Positions 22,555 through 35,462 are shown, counted from the first letter of the stretch. The stretch is 64,000 nt of DNA from Polytrichum commune (GCA_950295325.1 OX485805.1:4776501-4840500), one strand, 5' to 3'. Notes: generated by a model from the letters alone, not told the origin. Numbers and translations are program-made.

Positions 22555-25500
22555 ATGGAAGGGAGAGAAGCGGTGACGATGGAGATGCGGGAGACGGAGG
22601 TGAAACAGCAGGAGGCGGAGAATTTTTCGAAGCAGCAGGAGGCAATTCCAAGCAGGATTGTCCAAGGTAGAGAAGATGATGATTTTGTGCCTCCGCCTAC
22701 GAATCCCATGGTTTCAGCTCTGCTCACGGACATGTACCAGATTACCATGGCCTACGCATACTGGAAAGCTGGGAAACACAAAGATCTGGCAGTGTAAGCA
22801 TAAATTCCGTCCTTGTCAGCCTCCCAGGCTCTTTTTGTTTCCCAGCATCTGTTGGTTTGTATGGCGTTTGAGGTTTATTGGAAGCAAGTGTCTCTCCTGT
22901 GGCCCAAATTGCGATGGGGATATGACCAAATTGTTTTGTGGGAGTTTTTTTCTTTGATCGGATGGTGTTGATGCTCTTATCTTTATTCTGGGCAAACATC
23001 CGAGGTTTTCAGGAGTTAGTCCGGCTTTGATTGCATTGTCGGTATATATGTCTCTGTACTTGGGTTTTGCTATTCTGGCGAAGGGGATGACCTCAAGTGA
23101 CAGTCACATTCCTCTTGAGGTTCTGTTTTAGGTTTTCTTATTCTGATCAGAATTTGTAGCCGCTCACAAATAGCTTTGAAATCAATCTCACTGCCCTAGG
23201 ATAGAATGTCGACATCCACTATGATAAACCTGGACTGATATTTTGGATCATTTCAATCTAGAATTGTGCTCTGGAGACCATTTGTATTGACACTCCCAAG
23301 CATGAGAATAGCTGATGTTTCTAGTTGAGCCTTGGCTTTATGCAGGTTTGATTTGTTGTTTCGGAAGAATCCCTTTGGGGGAGAGTATACAGTTTTTGCA
23401 GGATTAGAAGAGTGTGTACGATTTGCTGCCAATTTCAAATTCATGGATGAAGACATTGATTATCTGCGCAGTATCTTGCCTCCCACTTGTGAGGTCAGAC
23501 TTCTCTTCCTAAGTACAGAGTGCCTTTACTTTCAAATTTTAGAACTCTGCTAATTCAGCTTGTTGTGAACTATTGGTGCAATGGTGTAATGCTTGAGTTA
23601 CCCATTTCTTGTCGATTTCACCTGCAATTTGGGTAGAGCTTTAAACCCTGTGTGAATTTCTATGATAGTTGGGAGTAGAGGCGGTGTTTGTAAGGTGGCG
23701 GTTGCAATATGTAGCTGAAATGCTGGCAATGTGACTGATCAATTGTTTTCTGTTGATGTTGAACCCGGGTTTATACACAAGTTTTCTCCTTCTATGTGAA
23801 AAGACAACTTTGTATTCCCCAACCCCTCCTTTCTGGAATAGAATATGAGGTTTAAAACCCAACTCAAAGCTGAGCATGACGGGCGTTCTCACGAGTGTGC
23901 AGGAGGAATTCTATGTTTTCTTGAAGAGTGTGGATTGTTCAGAGGTTGAGATCTATGCTATGCCAGAGGGATCTGTGGTGTTTCCCCGCGTTCCTTTGAT
24001 GCGTGTTGAAGGGCCTCTGTTGGTGAGCATCTTCTCATTGTTTGCTCGTGACACCATTCAAAACACATGTCAACAAACAGGTTCAGTTTTGAATTTGACT
24101 TCACTCAAGAAATTCTTTAGAAGAATTGATCTCATTCTCATCACGTATGCAATATGAATCTGCACAAAGTTGAAGGAGAGGTGTAGTAGCTAAGTATAGG
24201 TCTGATCATGTTTTTATTTGTTTCTTGTACAGTTCCTGGATTGCAAGAAAAAATGTCAGGATTGGTTCAACACAGACGATCAGATCATTTATTTTGTGCC
24301 AGTACCACGGGTTAGATTTAATCAACCTTGTTTGCTTGATGGAAATGGTTGCAGGTAGCACAGCTGCTGGAAACCACATTCCTGACAATGGTGAATTATG
24401 CTTCTTTGGTATCCACAAATGCAGCACGACATCGGCGTGTTGCAGGGAAGGATAAGGTGTTGTTGGAGTTCGGATTGAGGCGAGCTCAGGAAAGTGTTCT
24501 CCTACTTTGACAAATTTCTTGCAGCACAATTATTCTGCTTGTCCAATTCCGGGCCACTGGAAACTTTGCTACCAAACCAACAAAAAACGTCCTTTCTTTA
24601 TGTACAGGGGCCAGATGGAGGCATAAGTGCATCCAAATATTGCTATCTTGGAGGATTTGATGCTACTAGGTGAGCATGCTCCATACTTTTGAATGAAGTT
24701 CAAACCACAAGCTTATTGTTCATTAGTCTCACATGATTATTGAAGGCATGTCATGGATATCAGAAAGTAATTAGAACCTACTTGGAGTTATCTTAGCACT
24801 CGAGGGTGTTCTTATCTGAAGCTGAAGAGACAAAATGATGTTGACCATATAATGGAAATTATCCAATTATCACATTAGAAACTTGTCAAATGTCCACTAT
24901 ACTTTTGAAGTATTTGGGTCTATTATGGATTGTAGGATTTGACATGAAGCATATTGTTTGTAGCAATCTTGATGCTGGTCGAAGATTTGGAATTCCTGTT
25001 CGTGGGACACACTCTCATGCATTTGTCAGCTCATACATGGTACATTCTTTAGTCTGTCCGTGTAATGCCATGTAATGCTCACCTGATTCCTTAGTTTCTG
25101 TAATTTATCCTTGTTTTATTACCTTCCTTGCTCTAACAGGTTTGTTTTAAATATGATACAGAGCTTTGATGAGATCACAGAAAGGTCTCTTCCTTATGCA
25201 AAAGGTGGCAATACTTGCGAGGACTTTGTCCATCTGACACAAAAGTGGCTTGGTCGCATGCAGGTAAAGAAAGGTGTTTATAGAAAAGTACTAAAAACTA
25301 GATTTCGAATGTTGAGGTTACAGATTTATAATTACAGGGTCAGTACTTATGTTTGTATAAAATTCTTCATCTCAAGTGCACATTTGTAAGGTCTTGTGTC
25401 AATAACTAGAGTAAAATTTTATTTAAGCCAGTGTAGATACTTCTCTGTACAGTGGTAATGAGATTCACCAAGTAGGCAAAAAATTCAAATGTTCTCAAGT

Positions 25501-28500
25501 TCATCATCCTACTTTTGGAACTCTGCCAGTGGTGACCATTGTAGTGGACATTATAGAAGGTGTTGAAACCCTGCTCAACCACTGCCTGAGTGGAACCCAG
25601 GCACTTCATGAAATGTCTGCTTCAATAAGAGTAAGAAGTTGTAATTTGGTGAAGATTTGTGTGGCCAGTTTATTGTCGTGTAGAGTAATTTTGAATATTT
25701 GGGAGATACAAATTGCTAACAGCACATTACAAGTGTGCAATGTGATGCAGGAGGTGACAGCATTGAGGGACTTCTTTCATGAGACCAATCACAGTGAACT
25801 AGCAGCTTTCGCCTCTTATGCCCTTGCATTTCCTACTGCATTTCAAGCTCTTGTGGACACGTATGATGTATGGATCATGACCTTATTAACTTCCTCTCCT
25901 GTTTTAGATCTGGTCAACAATTCTTTAAGTATTTGCACCTCCAACAGTTGCAAGTGCACAAAGTTGAGGATTGTTGCACTGTAATATGGTTTGACATGAA
26001 GTCTGTGATTTTACAATGCAGGTCATGAAGAGTGGTGTTCCAAATTTCTGTGCTGTAGCTCTAGCACTCCATGAACTTGGGTATTTTCTTTTTTTCTCCC
26101 CTAGGGCCTGTCATATGGATAATGTTACCCCACCTTATGTGTGTCATCAGTGTTGATATACCCTTTCTTGAGAATTAGAACCAGATACAGAGATGTTTTG
26201 TTCTCATTTTTCATGTGGACAGGAGATTGAAATGAATACAGATATACCAGAGCTTCTTGAAATACTCTTCCACTGTATTTAAAACGACACTGGCTCTGCA
26301 AGTTGATGATAAGGGGAGCCCATTTGCAGATTCTTGAAGTCATGTTGTCTTGACTTGGAGCAATTGATTTGATTTTGTTTGCAGCTACAAGGCACTTGGG
26401 ATTAGATTGGACTCCGGTGATCTTTCATACTTTTCCATTGAAGCCCGAAGATTTTTCCAAGCAGTGGAGAAAGAGTTCCAAGTGGAGGGATTTGGGAAAT
26501 TAGTGATAGTAGCCAGTAATGACATCAATGAAGAAACTTTGGATGCTCTAAATAAACAGGTTTCTGAACATATTCTTGGCCCTTTTTCAAAGTTTCAGCT
26601 GTACATTGTGCACATTTTGACATTTTGCACATCTTATTGCTGAAGGGTGGTCAACTCTTTATAATTTTTTATTTATTAATCCACATACAACTTACAAACA
26701 TAGACTTGGTGTCATTTGATTTGTGACTAAGAATAGAGGAGAGGGGTATAGAAAGGAAAAACTGATCAGAAATAAAGTAATTGCTAGTAGTAAGGGTTTT
26801 CACGATTCAGTAGTTTATATAGAATCCATTTTTCTGTAATAATGTGTTCACAATCCGTTGGTACATTTCAGTTAATGACTTCCAAATCCTCATTTCTCCT
26901 AACTATGTCTTCCTACATGTCTTGTTTGACTAAGTGTCAAATTCTGTTGTTGTGTTAGCATTTAGAGATGGATTCCTGGTATTGTTAGCATTTAGAGATG
27001 GATTCCTGGTATTGCAAATTGAAGGATTCCTTCTAGTGGCAGATTGTTCCTTCCAATCTTAGCTTATGAACTCTTTATGCTTGGTGTTATTTACAGGGTC
27101 ATGAGGTGGACGCCTTTGGCATTGGAACACATCTTGTCACGTGCTTCTCCCAACCAGCACTGGGTTGTGTATACAAACTAGTAGAAATTAGTGGCCAACC
27201 ACGAATAAAATTGTCCGAAGACTTAGCTAAGGTGAGGAACCTTACTGGTTTGAAGGAAGTTGTGATTGGTCTTGTCATGCTTTTAAGGGGATTCACCGTG
27301 GTTTACATTTGACTGATTAATTGCATTTTTTTGGGGGTGGCAAGGTCACAATCCCATGCAAGAAGCAGGTCTTCAGGCTGTACGGTAAGGAAGGTGTTGC
27401 TTTGGTGGATCTCTTGATTGGAGAGAACGAACCAGCTCCTAAGGTACTTGAAGAGCTCTTCTGATTGGTACGTCTATTTATTGAGTATAGAAGGTTTTGT
27501 TAGGTTAAGGTAAACAAAGTCACCCTAGTTGGGCTGGGTTTGAGCAGGCCGGTGAGCGGATTTTGTGCCGGCATCCTTTCAGTGAATCAAAACGTGCATA
27601 CGTTGTGCCCACTCGCGTAGAAGCTCTTTACAAGTGCTGGTGGGGTGGCAAGTCTGGTAAGTTGAGCCCAACCTTTTTCAGTTCTTTCAAATATATTCCT
27701 TCAAACCCAAAGCTGGAGGATAGTGGGAGCATTGAGTTTGATATAGTAAAGTGGGCTTAAAATTGACACTTGCACCTCTGCATCCACTTCTCCTATGCTC
27801 TTAAAACACACGATTAGAACAAGATGACCAGCAAATCCAAATCAAGGCTGTAATCATTTTCCTCATAGTTTCTGAGAGCTAGAAAGAATAGTTTATTCAT
27901 TATCAAAGTAAAGATTTTCTCTTCGCAAAATATCATATAGGTCTTCCCAATTATGTTGACAATTGAACCCATGTCAGTCAAAAGTTTTGAGCTCATTGAA
28001 ACATATGTCTTTATGGTGTTTGTTCTCGAATCCACCCCTAAGCACACACCACTTAAATATAGGTGTCCGATTAAGATAAGTAACCGAATTTGGCCTGCTT
28101 ACCTAACATAGGATCATCGTGCCTGACATCTGTGTCACACCCGGGATTTTTGTACAGGAAAAAGGGAGCACTTACCCTCATTGGGAGAACTTAGAAAACA
28201 CTGCCTGCAGCAGCTGGCTGCAATGCGCACAGATCACATGCGAGCTTTAAACCCTACCCCTTACAAGGTCCTTTCTTCCTCCTCCATTCATTTGTTAGGG
28301 CTTGCATCTTTTTTTCTCATTTTTTTAAGTTCCTTGTCTATTCTCCTGGTGGGTGAGAGCAAATTATAGGTCAACTGCAAATTTCAAGCCCCCCTTGTCA
28401 ATGCAATCCTTAGGATGAGCAATTCAACACTATGCAAGAAATCTCATGGACTGATAATCCTATAGAGTCCCCCATCCCCCCACCCAATTTCGTCAGCAAA

Positions 28501-28705
28501 GATGTTCCAATTTCCACTTCTCATGTAAGGGTTCAGTTCTTAATTCTTTCATTTCTTCCAAAAACTGAGAAGTTCTTTTAAACAGATTACTTTTACTAAC
28601 TTTTTTGAGTTTTGGGTTGGGTGACAGGTGAGTGTCAGTGGGAAGCTATATGATTTCATTCACTTTTTGTGGCTCAACGAAGCTCCTGTGGGTGAATTAC
28701 AGTAG
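22555..28705 (+). CDS. NAPRT: Nicotinate phosphoribosyltransferase, 15 exons, 587 codons
   Basis: The enzyme makes nicotinate mononucleotide from nicotinate and PRPP with ATP hydrolysis (Preiss-Handler NAD salvage), probably in the cytosol. Exons read as 22555-22793, 23346-23493, 23903-24022, 24355-24489, 24608-24669, 24964-25039, 25162-25263, 25751-25867, 26022-26080, 26385-26559, 27097-27231, 27345-27443, 27548-27656, 28158-28267 and 28628-28705. All phases agree, giving 1,764 nt. Visible blocks are [16 protein letters not shown] (56-71), [13 protein letters not shown] across the exon 4/5 junction (208-219), RGTHSHAF (248-255, containing the active-site histidine region), RLDSGDL (360-366), [13 protein letters not shown] (396-408) and GIGTHLVTC (419-427); the C-terminus is [13 protein letters not shown]. 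Length fits plant NAPRTs of about 550-590 residues. The N-terminal 50 residues are a variable charged tail. Intron 4 starts GAAAGT, not GT. Intron 13 holds an R2 repeat. Start chosen as the first in-frame ATG of exon 1. Confidence 0.95.
24490..24607 (+). other. NAPRT intron 4 with non-canonical GA donor
   Basis: Exon 4 must end at CAG 24487-24489 and exon 5 must start at GGG 24608 to keep the conserved RRAQGPDGG. The intron then begins GAAAGT and ends ATGTACAG. Position +2 is A instead of T; the rest matches the CAG|GTAAGT consensus. Retention would add about seven codons and a stop (TGA at 24508-24510). Confidence 0.85.
27795..28110 (+). repeat. R2 dispersed repeat inside NAPRT intron 13
   Basis: It shares with 1740-2050 the order AGCAAATCCAAATC, TTATTCATTATCAAAGTAAA, ATATAGGTCTTCC, and ACCACTTAAATA. 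It makes intron 13 one of the larger introns of the gene (27657-28157). The insertion does not affect the splice sites. Confidence 0.65.
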
Positions 28706-31561
28706 TAGAACGAGTTTCAACAGAGACTTCTTACAATGTTGGTTGTTTTTTGTGTCTCTAGTTGCCAATTGTTCACACACCACACCTATATATTCCTTTC
28801 CTTGATCAATGGAATCATGGTTTATCTCGCACTTTATTCTGTGTCTTGAATGTAGAACTATTATTTTTTCCGGTTTGTGAACTTGATTATGTAGAACTTG
28901 AATCCAGTTGAAATTCTACACCATGTCTCAACGCATTTCTATGTTAAAGCAATGCTGAGAGTAATGAGGGACATTCGTGTGTGTTTATTTGTTTCTATTT
29001 CAATCAAAATACTGTAATATTTGTCTCCAACACCACTCTGTGAATAGTACTTTAGGAGTGAGTCTGGTTCATCACCAGAGTGACAGAGTGTTTATTTATT
29101 TGGATGATAATGTTTTGTAAGGCTTATTTGAAAATTTACAAAAATTTCACCATCAATTCAAAAATGTTTTGAAACAAGGAATATCATGTAAATCTGATGC
29201 AGATAGCATGACATCGCACTTGCTTTGTTGCTCTAAGGTCAAAGGTTGAATTTCCCAAATTTTTGTTGGCATGGCTCCAAGATCTAGCATGTTTCCATTC
29301 TTTTTTGAAAACATTACTTGAATAGTAACAAACTACACTGACTATCTCCTTTTATACATGTGGTATTAATTTCCAAACATGCACTATTTTGCCAAATCTC
29401 AAAATCAGTGGGGGATTGAAATTTTATATTGAGTGATACTAAATACATGAATACATGCTCATTTACCATACATTTCAAGAAAATTTAGTGCATGCTCTAA
29501 GGTGCTTTGAAGCTTGAGGTTGCAACTCTAAGAATCACTCTCAATGGTATAGTAGCAACAACAACTTTAGACGTTGTGAAATAGTATGGTAGCATTGCTA
29601 CTCATCAAAAGTTGGCAAAAACAATGGCAAAAACACTTTGAGCATGATTTTTCGGCCCAAAACCATAGATACTCTATGGGCACTAATTTCATGGTGTTAA
29701 GAAATTTAGTATCATCTTCACAAATTTTCCACATGCACTATTAGCCAATCCTCACTAAAGGGGATAATCCATGTAGTCTCATTGGTATGGTATTCTGAAT
29801 CAATTTGAGTTTCCAAGCCAATAATGTCATAGTTCACCTATGCATTATTTGTCACAAAGCAAGGGCTTTGGATTTGTGGCAGTCATATTGGAACCCACTA
29901 AAAATCCACACCCTAAGGTTTATGGTTGGTCATTTGAACTCAATCTCACTAGACTAATCCAGGTCTTTGATGTGAATTTTGGGGTTCAATATGGTAAAGA
30001 ACAAATTCCGACCTGCCCAAGGGATATCCAATGTTTTCATCTTTAGTCACATTGTTGCCACAAACTCTTGGCCCAAACAAAACCCTTTTGTTGTACAAGG
30101 GTCTACTTTCAAATGTAGCAAATGACACCAAAGTACCTTCTTTGCACCATAACATTATTTGTTGGGTGTGAATGCAACTTTCTTAATTACAACCCTTCAA
30201 GTCAGCCGTAGTGTGCAAGGTGTAGCCACATATAGGCCCAACAAAACCTTGTATAGGCCTACCTAGGCCCTTATAATATTATTAGAGCCAAAAAAACCCG
30301 GCACTATGCACCTTAACATTCCCACCGTGCATTTGCCAATTCACATTTGTCACACGAAAAGTACTCATCCTAATTGGTGAAGGAAAAGGGGATCAATTGG
30401 AATAAGAGGGGAAGAATTCCAATAGGATTCTCAGACCCATAGCGCAATCCCCACAACTAAGTAATGTTGAGACTCCAAAAGTAGTAACATTTCCAATCTT
30501 TAATCCCTAATGTCTAAAGAGACCATAAAGTGGTCTCTCATAGACCTCAGTTAGGGCTTATAGACCTTATGTTCAAATCATTTTTCCAAGGCTTGGAGGA
30601 AGGGTTGGGGACCACTTTTTGATAATATGCTTGTTTTCTTTTAGACATCTCGAGTAGATGTTTGAAAAAAAATCTAATGTACAAAAAAATTTCATAATAG
30701 AAAAGCAATGCAACATATATGACTTCTTTGCATTATTTCATTACAACCTCATGCCACCTTCTATAATCAATCAACTATGTCAAATTTCAATAGATTTATT
30801 GCAACATATAATCATCTTTTGAAGATCAATAGTTTAAAGTTGGACAATGTATAACAATACTCTCATAGCTATAATATATTAGTTGGAATTCAAGAATGGT
30901 AAAACCATGCAGTTTCAAAACGCAAGAGGACCCTACACCAAAACACCCCATGTACCCTAGAGTGGGCCAAAAGATGACAACACACATTGAACATTCATCA
31001 TCTCAAACTCAAGTGTCAAACTCGAATATCTTGTACAACACAGTTCTTCCGAGTCCAATCATCGTTTCTTTGAGAAACTCCAAGTGCATCAGAATTTATG
31101 TTGAAATTTATAATAATAATAAAATGCTCATAGCAAGGTCATCCCATGGAACAAGCAGTATGGGAAGCAAAGAACGCTGCATTTTCAAGGGCCAAAAAGA
31201 TATCCACCACATGGTGCAAGCATAAATCCCCCAGCCAATGTAGATTTGGGTGATCATGAAAAACAAATCATACTCCATGCATGGATCCCTATCACAATGA
31301 CGCATGAAAAGGAAATTGCACATTTTATTCTAAAAATGTAACACCATATAGTGTATCGTGCTTGAAACACACCTACTAGCCAACTCACACGGTGTTTGAT
31401 CCAAATACTTTATGGACATGTTGATGCTATGCGAGTGAAAGTGCTGGAAAAAAATTTAAATAACTAAAAATAGATCTTGCTCCACCCCTTATTTAGAAAA
31501 AGAAACAAACCACCAAAAAACAAAGAAAAGAGGTGAGTCACTATGATCATTATCATATATC
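28706..31561. other. Intergenic between NAPRT and tRNA-Ser, including the NAPRT 3' UTR
   Basis: The first few hundred bases are presumably the NAPRT 3' UTR; I see no strong AATAAA. Beyond that there is AT-rich DNA. Open frames at 29840-30046 and 30896-31225 match nothing I know. No MITE with clear ends is seen here. Confidence 0.5.
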
Positions 31562-31643
31562 CGTCGCCTAAGAGATTCGAACTCTTGCGGGGAAACCCCA
31601 TGTACTTAGCAGGCACACGCCTTAACCACTCGGCCAAAGCGAC
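31562..31643 (-). tRNA. trnS-GCU: tRNA-Ser(GCU)
   Basis: The minus strand folds as an 82-nt class II tRNA. The acceptor stem GTCGCTT pairs with AGGCGAC, followed by discriminator G (31562). The D arm contains GGCCGAGTGGTTAAGGC. The anticodon loop is CTGCTAA with anticodon GCT (31608-31610 on the plus strand), reading AGC/AGU. The long variable arm has a GGGG/CCCC stem, and the T arm AAGAG-TTCGAAT-CTCTT keeps pairing. No intron. A and B box sequences are intact. The U-rich run TTTTCTTTG downstream on the minus strand can serve as Pol III terminator. It appears functional and nuclear. Confidence 0.97.
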
Positions 31644-31740
31644 TCAGGATGTCTAAGCTCTGCTTCTCTTTAGTCTTATTTGTTTTCAAATCATCTCGAG
31701 AAACCTATTTTTCCTTAGCATGTGGAGGGACCCAACAGCT

Positions 31741-31748
31741 AAACCCTA
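31741..31748 (+). promoter_or_regulatory. Telo-box (AAACCCTA) upstream of TSR2
   Basis: AAACCCTA lies about 300 bases before the TSR2 start. Telo-boxes are frequent in promoters of plant ribosome-biogenesis and translation genes, which fits the neighbouring gene, but the distance to the transcription start is unknown. Confidence 0.4.
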
Positions 31749-32041
31749 CTAATAAGTTAGAAGAGGCTGGAGAAACCCACGTAATTCTTGGTAGGAAGAA
31801 TTCCTGGCTCAAGTTCTACTTGACGTTCTTGGGATTGGACTGCAAATCTAAACCTTTGGACGCCGTTGGAAATCACACAAACCGTAGCCCATGTCTCGGG
31901 AAGTGTGAGATAGCTTTTGAGAACTGTGAAGGCACCCTAAACCGAAGAAACACACGAAAGAGTTTGTGTGGGGAAGGAATCTGCGTTTGCTGTCGTCGCG
32001 GCGTCTTGGGCACCTCGTCTTCGCCATAGCCGAGTGAGAAG

Positions 32042-33867
32042 ATGGAGGTGGGAAGCGGTGCGCCAGCGGCGTCGCCGTCTCCGGACCCGGCCGCGTTGTG
32101 GAGGCGGGTGATGAGTGCGGAGGCAACCGCCGCCCTGGAGGAAGGAATTCGCTTGTGCTTCAACCGCTGGACGGCCTTGCAGCTCGCGGTGGAGAATGAA
32201 TGGGGCGGCCGAAGCTCTCGACAGAAGGTTCAGAAGCTGCAAGCAGACGTCCTGGCGTTCTTCGTGCATTCCAGAGGTGAATCTTCACACTTATATTGCA
32301 ATGCTTTCCACACCGCAATGTGCACGGCTTGCAGGAGGATTTAGGGTTCAGGGTTTCGGTATTGCATTAATTAGAGCAAAGGCCACCCCGACCTCAACCT
32401 CACCAAAATAATTCAATACCGGATGACAACGTAGGTTGGGGAAGGGCCACATTCCCACCCCCGACCTTCAAACCTCAATACCCGAATATCTCAATATCTG
32501 ATGACAGTATAGGTTGAGGTCGGAGACACTCTCACCCTTACCTCTACCCCGATATCGCAATATTGGATGACAATAGAGATTGAGGTTGGAATATTCCCAC
32601 CCCAACCTGACTAGCCTCCTATTCAAGCGGGAAGGGGCTATAGAGGCCGATCTGAATCCTATCGAGGTTTTGAGGTTGGTTGAGGTTGGGGTGGGAATGC
32701 CTCCAACCTCAACCTATATTGTTATCCAATATTGAGATATTGGGGCATTGAGGTTGGGGCAGGAATGCGGCCCTTCCCCAACATATATTATCATTTGGTA
32801 TTGAGGTTGAGTTGCAGATTACTTGTTGAATTACTTGTTCCAGGAATTGCATGCAGTTAGGCCTTGTAAAAGCACTGATGGTAAATAATTGTGAGTTTTG
32901 CAGCGCAGAAGTATATTGATGAGCTGGAGCAGCTGTTGGATGACAACTTGATTCAGCTTCTCAACTTGGAAGCAGAGGATGAGAGCATTCAGGAGGTACT
33001 TACTCTCCAGCCAATACCTCTCGTCTTTAAAAGAAACAATTGAGCTGTATGAACTGCATTCTAGCCATCACCGATGATTAGAGCCTCATGTACAATTTTC
33101 TAAGCAATTTAAGGTCTTGTAGGTTGCAGAGCAATTGATGGTCCTTCATGAAGAGTGCGCCCAAGGAAATTATGAGACCGTTCTCCGCCTGCAAGCTGCT
33201 GCAAGCCTAAGCAAGCCTGCGGTTGCTGGGAGCCAGCAGGTGCACTGAGTTTTTTTTCTTAATAGCCCTTAAACTTCAATATGTTCCTACTTTCAACCAA
33301 ATCTTGTATCTGTAGTCAACTGCACTTATGGCCCATCAGACTTCATACACGAGCTCGTCATTAGGTTGTGGTGTCTATTTTAAAACATGTAAAGGCAGTA
33401 ATGAACTTGCTGAAGGTTTGCTGGCATAGTCATGTCAGTAGAATCACATAACTAAAAATGGTGTGCCATGTTATTTAGAGAGGTCTTTGTGACTTGTATA
33501 TGACCCTTGTGCTACATGACAAGTGTTGTATAACACGCTCTCTACTTGCCACCCAGTGATTGCAATGGGTTGATTGGGCCACACTAAATCAGATCTTGGG
33601 TTAAGTTTCTAATTACTTTGTTTCTGAATACAGGTACCAAATGAGAATGGTGATGATTCAGATAGTGATGATGATCTGACTGAAGGCGAAGATGACAGCC
33701 TTCCAACTCCCTCGGGGCAGCAAGCCATGAGTATGGATGTTGAACCTTCTGGTGTACAAACCAGGGCGGCTTCTCAAAGAGATCCAAGGGTTCAGACTTT
33801 GACAGAAGAAGAAATGGCTGATGGTTGGCAGGCAGCACCAACTAAAAGCAGGCGACGAGGTGGGTAG
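32042..33867 (+). CDS. TSR2: Pre-rRNA-processing protein TSR2 homologue, 4 exons, 225 codons
   Basis: Exons 32042-32276, 32904-32995, 33123-33239 and 33634-33867 join in phase with GT-AG introns. The N-terminal half carries the TSR2/WGG block: LEEGIRLCFNRWTALQLAVENEWGG (about residues 32-56), then a helical region ending around residue 140. The C-terminal part is acidic (NGDDSDSDDDLTEGEDD, about 151-167) and contains EEEMADGWQAAP before a basic tail. TSR2 proteins in yeast and animals chaperone ribosomal protein eS26 and deliver it to pre-40S particles in the nucleus; the same role is inferred here. Length is in the normal range of about 180-230. The start is the first ATG in a GC-rich leader. 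Intron 1 contains a large foldback repeat. The divergent upstream neighbour is tRNA-Ser, 400 bases away. Confidence 0.92.
32381..32820. repeat. Foldback repeat inside TSR2 intron 1
   Basis: The left arm has three imperfect ~70-80-bp units, each with an AATAYYRGATGACA-type block, GGTTGAGGT/GGTTGGGGA and CATTCCCACCCC. The right arm (from about 32660) carries two units in inverted orientation: GGTTGGGGTGGGAATGCC and GGAATGCGGCCCTTCCCC. Paired arms cover about 150-200 bp each around a ~50-base centre. No ORF and no clear target duplication. It lies wholly inside the intron. Confidence 0.75.
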
Positions 33868-35335
33868 AGAGATTGTTTCAGGGAAGCCCATATTTAATTA
33901 TTATCATTCTTCCTTGCGAGCAGATCTTATACCTTATTAAGGATAGCTTCTGTGTCGAACACACAGACTGCACCTAGGTTCAGTATAGCACTTCCAATAC
34001 AGCCACAAGGAAATGATTTTGCAATGCAGCTCCTCCTTGACATGCCACAGATTCTGGACGGTATTGAGGAAACTCCGTTTCCTAAGTAAAGGAGCATTGT
34101 GGTAGCAAGTGTCAACAATTATTCTGAAAAGTGGAGCAGGAACTTCTTGCAACATCTGAATAGCAAATTGAGTTCTACAAGCAAAATGCATGGGTGTCTG
34201 CTTTCTCAAACATGTACACTGCTGCTTTTTTGTTGCTTTTTATCTGTATGCATTGAGTGCCTTTGCCAATGTGCTTCATGGTGTTTATAGATGTGTAGAA
34301 GACAGTCCTTGGTATTGTGGCATTTCCAACTCCACTTTCACACCCAATTTCGGCCATTGAGTCAGATGAGGAATTGTCTTGTCCAGTTAGCGATTCCAAA
34401 TCACTACGATTGTCATTTCAACTTTCAGAGTCATAAATGATTTCCCAAAGCTATCAGACGTGAAAGTGAAGGTTATCTGTCTGTGGTTGATCACACAAAC
34501 CCTTCCAATTGTGTTGAATATTGAACCCATAGTGGTGTTTATATTTTGAGCATAAATTCCAATCTCATCATAAAATTTCTCAGCTCTTTGCTGAGCGTCT
34601 GTGGATCCACGAATTTCCCAACCATGATTCTGCTTATATTTTGGGACGAGCCAAGAATTCCACTTGCTTAGGTTGTCTACTATTCATGTGTATGTTAGTG
34701 TGACCGGAAAATGTGGTATGCAAGCATGACACATACAAGGTCCACTCAATGTTGTTAGCAACGGAACACCATTTTCATGGCAAGGTTGGTAGGCCCTTCT
34801 GGTCCTTAAAGAAATATTTTTTCTTTACCACCCGTCCATGTCCTGATATAGTTATTTTATTTTATATCTCCCTCCCACATTAAAAAGGGAGTTTGACTTA
34901 GATGCTTAGTAATGTTATGATCATATGTTCTTTAAAATATCCTTTCTTAACTCCAAACCACGCAAATATGGGTGACCAATTAAGAAAACTGACCACATAA
35001 GGTTCACATACCTTATCACTTGATGTTTGAACCACGAGCAGGTGTTCATCAACCAGACAAAAATCCAATGCTTTGCATATCCCTTGATTGATTGGGTATG
35101 CACTTTACCTCATTCCCCGACTTCATTCTTCAAATTGGAGGCCTTCTCCAGCCATCACCAAATCAAGTTCAACGAATTTGGGATTATGGCGATTATAGAG
35201 TATGCACCCTGTAACCATGCACGTGTGCTTTAGATGCATTGTATAGGCTACGGGGAACAAAAAGGTTTAAACCCTTTAAACAAGAAGATATAAATGAGAG
35301 CTAAGAAGAGGATCATGCTAGTGGGCAAACATAAC
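33868..35335. other. TSR2 3' region and intergenic with R2-like pieces
   Basis: The first part is presumably the TSR2 3' UTR. Segments at about 34492-34551 (CAATTGTGTTGAATATTGAACCC) and 34930-35010 (ATGGGTGACCAATTAAG) resemble parts of the R2 repeat in NAPRT intron 13. No gene recognised. Confidence 0.45.
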
Positions 35336-35462
35336 ATTACTTAAGTGATGAGTTGTATTCAACTATCTTGAATTCAAAATGAAGGAAGGGATTCCGGCAT
35401 CTGGAGTATTTATTCTCAAATGTATTGTTGGGCCCATGAACACAACTCATCAACTGAGTAAT
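35336..35462. mobile_element. Small MITE family B, copy 1
   Basis: The ends ATTACTTAAGTGATGAGTTG and, complemented, ATTACTCAGTTGATGAGTTG form inverted repeats. The sister copy at 42708-42841 shares both ends and the inner TGGGCYCATGAACACAACTC block. 127 bp, non-coding. Confidence 0.8.

Noticed and set aside
24457-24489. Canonical GT donor at 24457 as the true end of NAPRT exon 4
   Set aside because: It is in frame, but it would remove [11 protein letters not shown], which is part of the conserved core, so the GA donor at 24490 is preferred.
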